DNA of 64,000 bases from Megaustenia siamemsis (GCA_032433765.1 JAVIAB010000051.1:81670847-81734846); one strand, 5' to 3'; positions 12,270 through 24,238 are shown, counted from the first letter of the stretch. The notes: a model not told the origin generated them from the sequence alone. Program-made: numbers and translations.

Positions 12270-14600
12270 CAACTATTACACTCTATCAGAAACTATTACA
12301 CTCAATCAGAAGCCAGTATTACGCCCAATAAGCAACAACTATTACGCCCAATAAGCAACAACTATTACACCCAATAAGCAACAACTATTACACCCAATTA
12401 GCAGCGGCTATTGCACCCAATTAGCAGCTATAATTACACTCAATCAGATGCCAGTATTACACCCAATAAACAACAACTATTACACCCAATTAGCAGCGAC
12501 TATTACGCCCAATCAGAAGCAACTATTACACTCTATCAGCAGCTACTATTACACCCAATCAAAAGCCAGTATTACACCCAATCAAAAGCCAGTATTACAC
12601 CCAATCAAAAGCCAGTATTACACCCAATCAAAAGCCAGTATTACACCCAATCGGCAGCAACGATTACACCCAATCGGCAGCAACTATTACACCCAATCGG
12701 CAGCAACTATTACACCCAATCAAAAGCCAGTATTACACCCAATCAAAAGCCAGTATTACACCCAATCAAAAGCCAGTATTACACCCAATCAAAAGCCAGT
12801 ATTACACCCAATCGGCAGCAACTATTACACCCAATCGGCAGCAACTATTACACCCAATCGGCAGCAACTATTACACCCAATCAAAAGCCAGTATTACACC
12901 CAATCAAAAGCCAGTATTACACCCAATCAAAAGCCAGTATTACACCCAATCGGCAGCAACTATTACACCCAATCGGCAGCAACTATTACACCCAATCAAA
13001 AGCCAGTATTACACCCAATCAAAAGCCAGTATTACACCCAATCGGCAGCAACTATTACACCCAATCGGCAGCAACTATTACACCCAATCAAAAGCCAGTA
13101 TTACACCCAATCGGCAGCAACTATTACACCCAATCGGCAGCAACTATTACACCCAATCAAAAGCCAGTATTACACCCAATCAAAAGCCAGTATTACACCC
13201 AATCGGCAGCAACTATTACACCCAATCGGCAGCAACTATTACACCCAATCGGCAGCAACTATTACACCCAATCAAAAGCCAGTATTACACCCAATCGGCA
13301 GCAACTATTACACCCAATCGGCAGCAACTATTACACACAATCGGCAGCAACTATTACACCCAATCAAAAGCCAGTATTACACCCAATCGGCAGCAACTAT
13401 TACACCCAATCGGCAGCAACTATTACACCCAATCGGCAGCAACTATTACACCCAATCAAAAGCCAGTATTACACCCAATCAAAAGCCAGTATTACACCCA
13501 ATCAAAAGCCAGTATTACACCCAATCGGCAGCAACTATTACACCCAATCGGCAGCAACTTTTACACCCAATCAAAAGCCAGTATTACACCCAATCAAAAG
13601 CCAGTATTACACCCAATCAAAAGCCAGTATTACACCCAATCGGCAGCAACTATTACACCCAATCGGCAGCAACTATTACACCCAATCAAAAGCCAGTATT
13701 ACACCCAATCAAAAGCCAGTATTACACCCAATCGGCAGCAACTATTACACCCAATCAAAAGCCAGTATTACACCCAATCAAAAGCCAGTATTACACCCAA
13801 TCGGCAGCAACTATTACACCCAATCGGCAGCAACTATTACACCCAATCGGCAGCAACTATTACACCCAATCAAAAGCCAGTATTACACCCAATCAGCAGC
13901 AACTATTACACCCAATCGGCAGCAACTATTACACCCAATCAAAAGCCAGTATTACACCCAATCAAAAGCCAGTATTACACCCAATCGGCAGCAACTATTA
14001 CACCCAATCGGCAGCAACTATTACACCCAATCAAAAGCCAGTATTACACCCAATCAAAAGCCAGTATTACACCCAATCGGCAGCAACTATTACACCCAAT
14101 CGGCAGCAACTATTACACACAATCGGCAGCAACTATTACACCCAATCAAAAGCCAGTATTACACCCAATCGGCAGCAAATATTACACCCAATCGGCAGCA
14201 ACTATTACACCCAATCGGCAGCAACTATTACACCCAATCAAAAGCCAGTATTACACCCAATCAAAAGCCAGTATTACACCCAATCAAAAGCCAGTATTAC
14301 ACCCAATCGGCAGCAACTATTACACCCAATCGGCAGCAACTATTACACCCAATCGGCAGCAACTATTACACCCAATCAAAAGCCAGTATTACACCCAATC
14401 AAAAGCCAGTATTACACCCAATCGGCAGCAACTATTACACCCAATCGGCAGCAACTATTACACCCAATCAAAAGCCAGTATTACACCCAATCGGCAGCAA
14501 CTATTACACCCAATCGGCAGCAACTATTACACCCAATCGGCAGCAACTATTACTCCCAATCGGCAGCAACTATTACACCCAATCGGCAGCAACTACAATA
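12270..14600. repeat. Two-variant 23-bp minisatellite, about 100 copies
   Basis: The array consists of 23-bp units of two main kinds that share CCAAT at the start and ATTACAC at the end but differ in the middle: variant A has CGGCAGCAACT and variant B has CAAAAGCCAGT. From about 12550 the runs read B4 A3 B4 A3 B3 A2 B2 A2 B1 A2 B2 A3 and so on. Because 23 is not a multiple of three and no stop occurs in any phase, every plus frame encodes the same 23-residue repeat. The very long frames here (12411-14660 and 12448-14640) are therefore array artefacts. The first units (12270-12540) are more diverged. Confidence 0.98.
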
Positions 14601-15086
14601 TGTCCTAGATTATCCCAGACCTGCATCAGCTTCAAATTAACGCTCCCACATAAAGACTAATGTAGTAAATGGGAGAAATAAATGGTCCTCACCATAATGA
14701 ACAGCAAACAAGAGGTGTCGACGGAAGTAATGTTTTAATGGCTAAAATAATGATCGTTGTAACAAACATTTCTTTTTCTTTATCCTGTTCTGCTTTTTGT
14801 CGGTAGGCGTCGCAGGCTTAAGTCAATTATGTGTTTTGTATGAATGACACTTTCTGTGGCTTGGTACACAGTGATATTGTATATGTTATATATAACATAT
14901 ATTATTATTAAATTTTTATATATTATACTTATATTATTAATATATTTTATTGTGGCATACAGTATGTCGTTAATTCCGTCATTATATATTCTTATTGGTC
15001 TACTTTATATCTTGGTTGTTCCCTTTTTGTTGTTAATAAGCTCTTGACGTTGATGCTGAGGTGCTCATGCGCATTATTAAAAATGA
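14601..15086. other. AT-rich DNA with a palindromic segment
   Basis: No gene seen. At about 14880-14950 the sequence is almost pure A/T, including the perfect palindrome ATGTTATATATAACAT, likely able to extrude or to slip. Confidence 0.55.
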
Positions 15087-15440
15087 ATTCATTCATTGTG
15101 TGCCGTCTCTGCATCGAAGGTTGGCTATCATGGAGCGTCATTCCGCTCTGTTTTGTCCCACTGTTTTTCCTAAATTCAAATTGTTGCTCCTCTAATTCAG
15201 TATTAATTTTATTATGAATCTTTCCTTGTATGACTTTTAGCAAGATTTTTGTAACATGGCTCATTAGGTTAATTGTTATAAAATCACTGCATTCAATTGC
15301 ACAATTCTTTTAAGCAATGCAATGAACGTTGGTGTTTTTAGTTCAATTGGTATGTATCCTGTATGGTATATGTAGTTGCATGTGTCTGTGATCACTTCGA
15401 TGCCAAAAACTTTTAGTGCCTGTATCATCTCTATTATAAA
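15087..15440 (-). mobile_element. Internally deleted LINE remnant
   Basis: On the minus strand, 15440-15165 encodes the start of a LINE reverse transcriptase: GYIPIELK and an intact run SHVTKILLKVIQGKI, then EEQQFEFRKNSG. The frame then jumps directly to the group B 3' end (15160-15087, the ANLRC C-terminus read in a different phase), finishing in an (AATG)n-like tail. Roughly 1 kb that normally separates these parts is missing. Either an internal deletion or a template-switch chimera explains it. The 73-bp tail closely matches 1420-1480. Confidence 0.8.
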
Positions 15441-18400
15441 AAATAAACTATTTAAACCATTACAATGTAAACATTTTGTTACTTTTCTTTCTTGATATTG
15501 TTTGTCTTTTGTGGGAAAAGGGGAGGAAATGTATTGTCCATCTAACCGTAGAATTGCGAAACCAGGTCACCAATGTTAAATACCTAAACCACCAACCAAT
15601 CAAACAAACGTTAAATGCACTGTACGATTTGAGTATTCCTCATTATCATGCGCATAAACATAACACACGACAGTGAATTATTTGAAAACAAAAATATATG
15701 TGGCAAAGTCTTATGTCAAATCTATACGCTTTAACAAAAAATGTTCTCGATTCCTGGCTTGTTCTCAGATGTACACTCTTCAGCCGATGCAGTTGCAAAT
15801 GATGTCTGCAACGTAGATTCAGTAGCGTTAGGTCAGCTATAAATAAATCTCTTCACAATCAAATGTTAGGTCTTACTACACAAATACATCATAAGTTCAA
15901 ACCAAAGCATAAAGCTTCCTTTACTAGCTGCAAAATATCAAAATTATGTTGTGATAACTGAATTGTCAAGATGATTTGCTATATGCTTGCGAAATATGGA
16001 AAACGTTTATCATATAGTAAAAATATATTTTAAAAATAGCGTCCATACGCTACTGCAGCTAAACTGCTGCAGGTAAAATAACTTAGTTTTATCAGAGATG
16101 GTGTTCTCGCCGATAAGGCGGTTGGTTTTGTCAGATTAGTGCTATCCCTAGACATTGAGAACAAATAATAGACCCAAACGTATTCTTGTGACCAGGCAGC
16201 ACAAAAGAGATGAGAGAAGAGATTAGGAAAGCAATGGCGAGATACATTGTCAAAATAGATAAGATAAGTAAAAATAAGATAAGATAAGATGCAAAGATAA
16301 AGTTATGCAGCCAATGTTGGTAACCGGGTTATTTAAAGAACAGGTAGTTATGTGGCTTTAAAAGAGTTTCGAGAAAGGGGGGGGGGGGAGATTTGAAATG
16401 CGAGTTAGGAGTCGAAATATACAGAATAATTCGAGAAGGCTGATCCATAGATGTTTTAGTGAAAGGGATATTCAGAAAGATATATTTCTAATGGATGATA
16501 TTTAGCTTTATGTATATATTTCGGGTCTCTAGAAAGACCAGTGTTTATTAGAGCCACCCAGGCTAGGAATAAATATATTTCATAGAAGTTATTGGTACAA
16601 GTTTATGTACAGAAGTCATAGTATAGTTTGTGTTATTGAATGTCAGGTGAAAGAAGTTATGTGGGATTATTTACAGAACCTGGGAAGTCGCATAACTTCG
16701 ACAATAGTCTAGACACGTATACAGAACTTCCACTACCGATATAATATCTGACAGGTGTTTAGACAGCTATAGCCAACATCAATTGTAATGATTGACTTAT
16801 ATCAAGATATTTATCCAAATGAGTTATGAAATGTAACTAACGAAATATGTGAATAAACAATACAAATACAAAAATACTAAATCTAGACGACGTCTTGAGT
16901 CATTATATTAAGTGTCGAACACAAGTGTTGGTCAGAATTGTTAGAGTTACAGTTTCTGAATGGTGAATTAATTATGTATTGTGAACTGGCACACAGAGAC
17001 CCAATTTCCAATAAAATTCTTAAAACTGGGTTGAAATAATTTCTTAAAACGGTTTACTAACTAGCCTTTAGAAAAAGTAAAAATACGTTGTTGTGCTAGT
17101 TATCACCGTCAACAAGCTCGGCAGGCATAAATCTCCAGGGTTTAAAATATAAAATAATTAATAACAAGATGATTCAGCTTTGTGAAGAAGACAAGATTAA
17201 ACAACCTAAATGTTGAACTAAATTGTCTTTAACTGGGGACAAATAAAACAAACTAAAGATCTAAAAATAATCCACAGAAAAACAAAAGTTCAATGGTAGC
17301 AATGCAAATATTACCTGACATATTCAACGAATAAAGAGAAATTAACAGAACAAAGAATTATATTACATGAAGGAATATAACATACAAGAATGTACAGGTT
17401 TTGGACTTTGTAAGCGCAAACAGATTTGCGTCACATATGGCCAGAGAGATCAAATCTGTCTATAAGGTCTATTGATAAACATGCATGCACATAGTGTTGA
17501 ACATAAGTATATATCTTCATCATCTACATCTACCTAAAAAATATTAAAATATGCAGAGAAATGGGCTGTTCTATCCATTTCGTCCACTCGTTCTACAAAG
17601 GTTAATGTCATTTTCGTCTCTTACGCGCTGAGCTTAATGGTGCAAACAAGATTCCTATCAAAGATGCTTAGCCGAGGATTGATTCGATGTGGTTCGGATA
17701 TGGATTTTCGATTCTTTAGAAAATGCATATGGTCAAATGAGCTGTACTTCGATTAAGCCGCAACAAAACCGAATAAATGGTGCTTAGGTGAGAGCTTTTG
17801 CTGTCTAAGCCTGAACAGTGCAAAGCGACACGAGGTGTGGATTCCATTACTTCCATTACTGTACTGTTTCCATTTAAAGCAGATTGTCGCCCTCTTATTG
17901 AATTCTGGTCTTTGTTTTTGAAGTAAATGATGCGTAAAGAATGTGTTGTTCAAAAAGTGTCGCACGTAAAGAACATGTTCGAAAAGTTTTGCACAAGCAA
18001 ATGCACAAAGTTACTTGGCCAGGATAATTGCAGCATTCCGAGATGACAGCACTCTTTTAGCACGATAGTAACGTTTCTCTACCATTATTTTGAATAAGGT
18101 AGCGGTATGTGATAGGAAACCTAAGGCTATTCAACTATGGTCACAATATTTTTAATGTTATCAAAAGGTATTCATTAAGAGTTTTTTCAACAACAGTTTC
18201 TAAGTAACTGTAAAATGTTGCTTATCAAACGCTAGTTATCTTACATTGTACATTACTTTATGTTCACCATTACAGTAATAATATTCGGAAGAACAATAAT
18301 TGTCATGATTAGTAGCTGGTGGGTTAAAACAAAATGAATATCCTTTGTGGTGAGATTAATTGAGCACAGACTCTCTCAAATGCACATGGCAGAGTTATTA

Positions 18401-18445
18401 CTAGAAACAAACGTGTATAAAGATCGTTACTATAAGTTATTATTG
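15441..18445. other. About 3 kb without recognisable features
   Basis: AT-rich, single-copy-looking DNA. Minor items are a GATAAGATAAG run at about 16255-16290 and a run of about 12 G at 16377-16388. A 70-codon minus-strand frame at 17753-17965 has no recognisable similarity. Confidence 0.5.
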
Positions 18446-18790
18446 GTTATTGGTTAAGGAAGGCCTCGATATCACAGCAAACGAATTAAAATCCATAATT
18501 GCTCAACCACCCGTGCCAGTGGAATCATCCGAATTACTAACTCATCTCCCAAACAAAGAAAGGTAACTGTAGTCCCCATCGTAGCAGTCTCAGCACACGC
18601 CAAAAGACATAAGGCGAAACCGCGCAGAAAGTGAACACAGCCAACTGTTCCCTGTCATACGATATCATCATTCATTGTAAACATGCGGGATATCGAAGCA
18701 GGATCAAAACGGATGAGACACACAGCTCACGGTGTGCACAGAGCACTTAACTCAGTAGCTCCTGCAACAAGTCGGACTTGGAATATGAGG
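18446..18790. repeat. Dispersed repeat, copy 1 (inverted to 42050-42400)
   Basis: The reverse complement of this segment aligns with 42050-42400 over nearly its full length. Shared blocks include GCCTTATGTCTTTTGGCGTG, GAGCAATTATGGATTTTAAT and AGAGCACTTAACTCAGTAG. It could be a transposon piece or a duplicated host segment. In the orientation of the second copy a frame of about 89 codons is open there but is interrupted here. Confidence 0.85.
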
Positions 18791-18899
18791 AAACTGCAAG
18801 AAGGAACACTTTTCAGACATAGCCTTCAATGGTTCCTGCCGCCTACCCACCATATACCATGGGAGTTCACGTCCTCCCGAAAATGATGATCGTCGTAGC

Positions 18900-19330
18900 A
18901 CTTGATGATGTTAGGCCGTCATTGATGACTCCAATTCCAAACATATAGACATACAGTGGTGGTAAGTTATCATTTCCAATCCAACAGAAGCCACATGACC
19001 TGTTGTTAGTAAAACCACAGAGAGAATGATTATATATATATGATTTTGTGACCTTCACTGATTCACTCTTAGATGTGAATGTGTATTTTACACAAGAGGA
19101 GAAGTTTTCAACTACAGTGATCCCATTTAAGGCAATTCTGGGATAGCAAGGCAAGTCTCCTTTATAGCAGCAGAACGTGATGTTCTCCGCTCCCTTCTTG
19201 TAGCTGCCGCCCACGATTCTGATGTCTCATTAACTTGGACATCATTCAAGAACAATGTCAGATTAACATTCCATAGATATGGCTCTGCTGATGAAATGCT
19301 TGGTGCAACAGTTGTATCAATCATACTGGA
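18900..19330 (-). pseudogene. Cys-rich extracellular-type domain, unit 2 (frameshifted)
   Basis: Minus-strand coding-like sequence. The first frame (from about 19324) reads a hydrophilic stretch with LWNVNLTLFLNDVQVNETSE, then shifts by one base at about 19213 into a second frame beginning GGSYKKGAENITFCC, followed by GDLPCYPRIALNG and a Cys-containing tail (ENFSSCVKYTF, HSLCGFTNNRSCGFCW) to about 18920. The block ITFCC...LPCYPRIALNG is clearly homologous to unit 1 at 19384-19730 (IIGLCC...MPCYPRIAFNG). Asn-X-Ser/Thr sites and paired Cys suggest a secreted or ectodomain protein. I do not recognise the family. It may be a pseudogene, an exon pair of a real gene, or carry an assembly error at the shift. 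The conserved spacing of the motif argues for real protein descent. Confidence 0.6.
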
Positions 19331-19383
19331 GGCTCCTGGTCTGTGGTCATTAATATCACAGACGGCACATGATGTTGTTATAT

Positions 19384-19730
19384 TCAGTATTTCCCATTAA
19401 AGGCAATTCTAGGGTAGCATGGCATAGCTGTTTCAGAACAGCACAATCCTATGATGTTTTCTGTGTTCGCTATAAAGCTGATGCTGCTACACAATCCTGA
19501 CCAATTATAGGTGTGGACATTATTCACTTGCAATGACAAAACTGCTTTGTTTACATCATAAACCTCTGGAAGCGAATCATTTCTGGGACTAATAGTACAA
19601 TTTATTCTTCCATAGGGGATATCTTCAATGAGTCCCCAAAAAAAGGTCTTTGGTTAAAAAGCACATATGCTTTTGAGTTAAACACACAATGAGCCCACTT
19701 CATACATTCAAAATGATCCTTGCCAATGCC
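19384..19730 (-). pseudogene. Cys-rich extracellular-type domain, unit 1
   Basis: Minus strand. An upstream frame (about 19728-19645) reads DHFECMKWAHCVFNSKAYVL up to a T7G4 homopolymer run, where a one-base shift leads into the main frame (about 19640-19384): GLIEDIPYGRINCTISPRN, then NKAVLSLQVNNVHTYNWSG, LCSSISF, IIGLCC and AMPCYPRIAFNG, ended by TGA at 19384-19386. A possible splice acceptor (CAG) sits just before DGIGKDHFEC at about 19729. The homopolymer position makes sequencing error a real alternative to a true frameshift. The paralogous unit 2 lies about 55 bp downstream in the same orientation, so this is a tandem domain or exon duplication. Function unknown; secretion or ectodomain location is inference from Cys and N-glycosylation-type motifs. 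Confidence 0.6.
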
Positions 19731-19734
19731 ATCT

Positions 19735-20230
19735 GTTTGCACAAGTTAGGTCCTTAGCTACCAACGTCACAAACGTCTGAAACGAAGCCATCGAATTAAC
19801 GACTTTATCTACAGCGAAGGTTAACGAACTGTGAACAAACATTTATGTTCAAACCCTTGAAAACATTTTCAAAAATCTGCCAACTCGCTGCAATAACATA
19901 CTATAAGTGAAACTATCAAATGATACAACAACCAGACAGACTGCGAAAAAAAAAATTGGGCCCAAGACTAAACTAAGAAAGTCGGTGTATAAATACAATT
20001 GCATAGAAATATTATCAGATGCTGAAGTGAAGACAAAATACAGATAAAAGATAGAGACGTGGAGCAGACGGGCACTTTCGGAAAATTTCCAGACAAATTG
20101 CCAGAAAAATTCAAAACAAATCAACTTTAATTACCTTGAATTTGTGTAGGCACAGTTTAAGGAAGACGAATCGAGGTTATAATTTATTTTTCTTTGTTTA
20201 TGGGAAGAGCGACGGGACACAACTATATAG
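19735..20230. other. No supported feature; hydrophobic minus-strand frame
   Basis: A 91-codon minus-strand frame (19849-20124) is rich in Phe/Leu/Val with a stretch like LGPIFFFAVCLVVVSF that could span a membrane. I recognise no family. Its closeness upstream of the Cys-rich domains on the same strand is noted but proves nothing. Confidence 0.3.
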
Positions 20231-20244
20231 TATAGCCATAACGC

Positions 20245-21770
20245 GCTGACTCAACTATACAAACTGGCTTTGTTGGCGCTGACTCAACAATACAAACTGG
20301 CTTTCTGGGCGCTGACGCAACAATACAAACTGGCTTTGTTGGCGCTGACTCAACAATACAAACTGGCTTTGTTGGCGCTGACTCAACAATACAAACTGGC
20401 TTTGTTGGCGCTGACTCAACAATACAAATTGGCTTTGTTGGCGCTGACTCAACAATACAAACTGGCTTTGTTGGCGCTGACTCAACAATACAAACTGGGC
20501 ATGTGGGCGCTGGCTCAACAATACAAACTGGCTATGTTGGCGCTGGCTCAACAATACAAACTGGCAACGTGGGCGCTGAATCAACAATACAAACTGGGTA
20601 TGTGGGCGCTGGCTCAACAATACAAACTGGCTATGTGGGCGCTGGCTCAACAATACAAACTGGCTATGTGGGCGCTGACTCAACAATACAAACTGGCTAT
20701 GTGGGCGCTGACTCAACAATACAAACTGGCTATGTGGGCGCTGGCTCAACAACAATACAAACTGGCTTTCTTAGCACTGACTCAACAATGCAAACTGGTT
20801 TTATGGGCACTGACTCAACATTATAAACTGGCTTTCTGGGCACTGACTCAACAATACAAACTGGCTTTCTGTGTACTGACTCAACAATACAAACTGGCTT
20901 TGTGGGCGCTAACTCAACAATACAAACTGGCTTTGTGGGCACTAACTCAACAATACAAACTGGCTTTGTGGGCACTAACTCAACAATACAAACTGGCTTT
21001 GTGGGCGCTAACTCAACAATACAAACTGGCTTTGTGGGCGCTAACTCAACAATACAAACTGGCTTTGTGGGCACTAACTCAACAATACAAACTGGCTTTG
21101 TGGGCGCTAACTCAACAATACAAACTGGCTTTGTGGGCGCTAACTCAACAATACAAACTGGCTTTGTGGGCGCTAACTCAACAATACAAACTGGCTTTGT
21201 GGGCGCTAACTCAACAATACAAACTGGCTTTGTAGGCGCTAACTCAACAATACAAACTGGCTTTGTGGGCACTAACTCAACAATACAAACTGGCTTTGTG
21301 GGCACTAACTCAACAATACAAACTGGCTTTGTGGGCGCTAACTCAACAATACAAACTGGCTTTCTGGGCGCTAACTCAACAATACAAACTGGCTTTGTGG
21401 GCGCTAACTCAACAATACAAACTGGCTTTGTGGGCGCTGACTCAACAATACAAACTGGCTTTGTGGGCACTAACTCAACAATACAAACTGGCTTTATGGG
21501 CGCTAACTCAACAATACAAACTGGCTTTCTGGGCACTGACGCAACAATACAAACTGGCTTTGTGGGCACTGACGCAACAATACAAACTGGCTTTGTGGGA
21601 GCTGACTCAACAATACAAACTGGCTTTGTGGGCGCTGACGCAACAATATAAACTGGCTTTGTGGGCACTGACGCAACAATACAAACTATTTTTTCTGAGC
21701 GCTGACTCAACAATACAAACCGTTTTCTGGGCGCTGACTCAACAGTACAAACTGGCTTTGTGAATAACTA
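20245..21770. repeat. 33-bp minisatellite, about 46 copies
   Basis: Each unit contains GACTCAACAATACAAACTGG followed by CTTTGTGGGCGCT, with variants GGCTATG, GGCACT, GCTAACTC and GACGCAAC. The unit equals 11 codons and lacks stops in most phases, producing long frames on both strands (11-residue repeats such as LALTQQYKLAF or GANSTIQTGFV on plus, VELAPTKPVCI on minus). Variant types occur in blocks: GACTC in the first part, AACTC in the middle. Confidence 0.98.
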
Positions 21771-22080
21771 TTTGAACTCAGTCTGTTGCACTATAGTCGA
21801 TCCAGCTGATAATGAAATTGATACCTGACTCAATTTGAGGAAAAGTAGTAAAAACGAGGATGAAGGCTAGCCACATCACCTCAAATAGTAGTGGTTAGTC
21901 GGTGAATTTGTATGTCCACACACATACTGTGAATTCGTATATTCACCCACATACCATATGACACATGTTACGGTACAACTTTTGCTCTCTTAAATGAGCA
22001 GACTAGACAAAGTTGATGCAAATCATGAGAATGAAAACTAAGAGCGTGGGTTTTAAGGTGGGTTGTTGTTGTTTTTTTTT
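21771..22080. other. Spacer between arrays
   Basis: About 300 bp separating two minisatellites. Nothing recognised. Confidence 0.5.
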
Positions 22081-22082
22081 TA

Positions 22083-22890
22083 ATCGTCAGAAAATAAGAA
22101 AACATTTATCAAATGGAGATAAATATCGTCAGAAAATAAGAAAACATTTATCAAATGGAGATAAATATCGTCAGAAAATAAGAAAACATTTCTCAAATGG
22201 AGATAAATATCGTCAGAAAATAAGAAAACATTTCTCAAATGGAGATAAATATCGTCAGAAAATAAGAAAACATTTCTCAAATGGAGATAAATATCGCCAG
22301 AAAAAAAGAAAACGTTTCTGAAATGGAGATAAATATCGCCAGAAAATAAGAAAACATTTATAGAATGGAAACAAATATCCCCAGAAAATAAGAAAACATT
22401 TCTCAAATGGAGATAAATATCCCCAGAAAAAAGAAAACATTTCTCAAATGGAGATAAATATCGCCAGAAAATAAGAAAACATTTATAGAATGGAAACAAA
22501 TATCCCCAGAAAATAAGAAAACATTTCTCAAATGGAGATAAATATCGTCAGAAAATAAAAAAACATTTCTCAAATGGAGATAAATATCGCCAGAAAATAA
22601 GAAAACATTTATAGAATGGAAACAAATATCCCCAGAAAATAAGAAAACATTTCTCAAATGGAGATAAATATCGTCAGAAAATAAGAAAACATTTCTCAAA
22701 TGGAGATAAATATCGCCAGAAAATAAGAAAACATTTATAGAATGGAAACAAATATCCACAGAAAATAAGAAAACATTTCTCAAATGGAGATAAATATCGT
22801 CAGAAAATAAGAAAACATTTCTCAAATGGAGATAAATATCGCCAGAAAATAAGAAAACATTTATAGAATGGAAACAAATATCGCCAGATA
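22083..22890. repeat. 42-bp minisatellite, about 19 copies, with a 3-unit higher-order pattern
   Basis: Units contain CAGAAAATAAGAAAACATTT. Variants combine CGTC/CGCC/CCCC with TCTCAAATGGAGAT or TATAGAATGGAAAC. From about 22320 they recur as a trimer (CGCC with TATAGAATGG, CCCC with CTCAAATGG, CGTC with CTCAAATGG), i.e. a roughly 126-bp higher-order repeat. The unit is 14 codons, so both strands carry stop-free frames. Confidence 0.97.
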
Positions 22891-23212
22891 TGTTTTTGTT
22901 TTGTTTGCTTGCCATGGCAAGTTTTATATCGAAGTCTCCAGGGACTCAATTTTGCGCGATATTGGTTTTGTTTGTCTTATTTTTCACACCATCAGCCGTG
23001 TCCTAAGTTGTCCCTTGCATTACAAGAAGATATTCTCCACCCTAGAGGTACTCTCATTGCAGAGTATCTTACAGAGCTTTTGCCATTTTGAGTAGGATTT
23101 TTATAATCACTTTTACCTGGACAGAGGCCATTTTGGGCTACTTTTTTGGGTTTCCAACTGCCAAGGGCTTTTTAACATGCGCAGAATGCACTTGGGGCTT
23201 CTTGCTTTTTGG
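22891..23212. other. Spacer between arrays
   Basis: No gene recognised. Small plus frames (22868-23095, 23088-23279) have no identifiable similarity, and the latter runs into the next array. Confidence 0.4.
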
Positions 23213-23214
23213 CA

Positions 23215-24000
23215 GTGATTTGAGAGGGTTAGATATAGGTTCTCACTATCTGAGAGGGCTAGATATCGGTTCTCACTAACTGAGAGGGCTAGATATCGGT
23301 TCTCACTATCTGAGAGGGCTAGATATAAGTTCTCACTATCTGAGAGGGCTAGATATAGGTTCTCACTATCTATCTGAGAGGCCTAGATATAGGTTCTCAC
23401 TATCTATCTGAGATGGCTAAATATAGGTTCTCACTATCTGAGAGGGCTAGATATAGGTTCTCACTATCTGAGAGGGCTACATATAGGTTCTCACTATCTG
23501 AGAGGGCTACATATAGGTTCTCACTATCTGAGAGGGCTAGATATAGGTTCTCACTATCTGAGAGGGCTAGATATAGGTTCTCACTATCTGAGAGGGCTAG
23601 ATATCGGTTCTCACTATCTGAGAGAGCTAGATATAGGTTCTCACTCTCTAAGAGAGCTGGATATAGGTTCTCACTATCTATCTGAGAGGCCTAGATATAG
23701 GTTCTCACTATCTATCTGAGATGGCTAAATATCGGTTCTCACTATCTGAGAGGGTCAGATATCGGTTCTCACTATCTGAGAGGGTTAGATATCGGTTCTC
23801 ACTATCTGAGAGGGTTAGATATCGGTTCTAACTATTTGAGAGGATTAGATATCGGTTCTCACTATCTGAGAGGGTTAGATTTCGGTTCTCACTATTTGAG
23901 AGGGTTAGATATCGATTCTCACTATCTGAGAGGGCTGGATATACGTTCTCTCTGTCTGTGATGGCTATATATCGAATTTCACTACACAGAGAGGGGTAGA
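23215..24000. repeat. 30-bp minisatellite, about 26 copies
   Basis: Units read CTGAGAGGGCTAGATATAGG then TTCTCACTAT, with ATATCGG and GGTTAGAT variants. A few units carry an extra CTAT. The plus frame gives a 10-residue repeat (RYRFSLSERA), an artefact. Confidence 0.97.
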
Positions 24001-24238
24001 TATTGGATCTACACTAAGTGAGCTAGACATCGGATCTCACTACACAGAGAGAGCTAGACGTCGAATCCCACTACACAGAGAGAGCTAGACATCGAATCCC
24101 ACTACACAGAGAGAGCTAGACATCGAATCTCACTACACAGAGAGAGAGCTAGACATCGAATCTCACTACACAGAGAGAGCTAGACATCGAATCTCACTAC
24201 ACAGAGAGAGCCAGACATCGGATCTCACTACCCAAAGA
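24001..24238. repeat. 31-bp minisatellite, about 7 copies, diverged continuation
   Basis: Units read GAGAGAGCTAGACATCGAAT then CTCACTACACA. The core GAGAG-GCTAGA-ATCG-TCTCACTA shows descent from the adjoining 30-bp array, with a step change in unit type at about 23950-24010. Confidence 0.93.

Noticed and set aside
12411..14660. 749- and 730-codon plus-strand frames
   Set aside because: They lie wholly over the 23-bp array. All phases encode the same 23-residue repeat because the unit lacks stops, so the frames do not indicate a gene.
20270..21713. Long frames on both strands (about 320 codons each)
   Set aside because: By-products of a stop-free 33-bp unit; simultaneous openness of opposite strands argues against coding.
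22080..22915. Minus-strand frames with FLFSGDIYLHLRNV repeats resembling a membrane protein
   Set aside because: Translation of a 42-bp minisatellite; hydrophobicity comes from the A-rich opposite strand.
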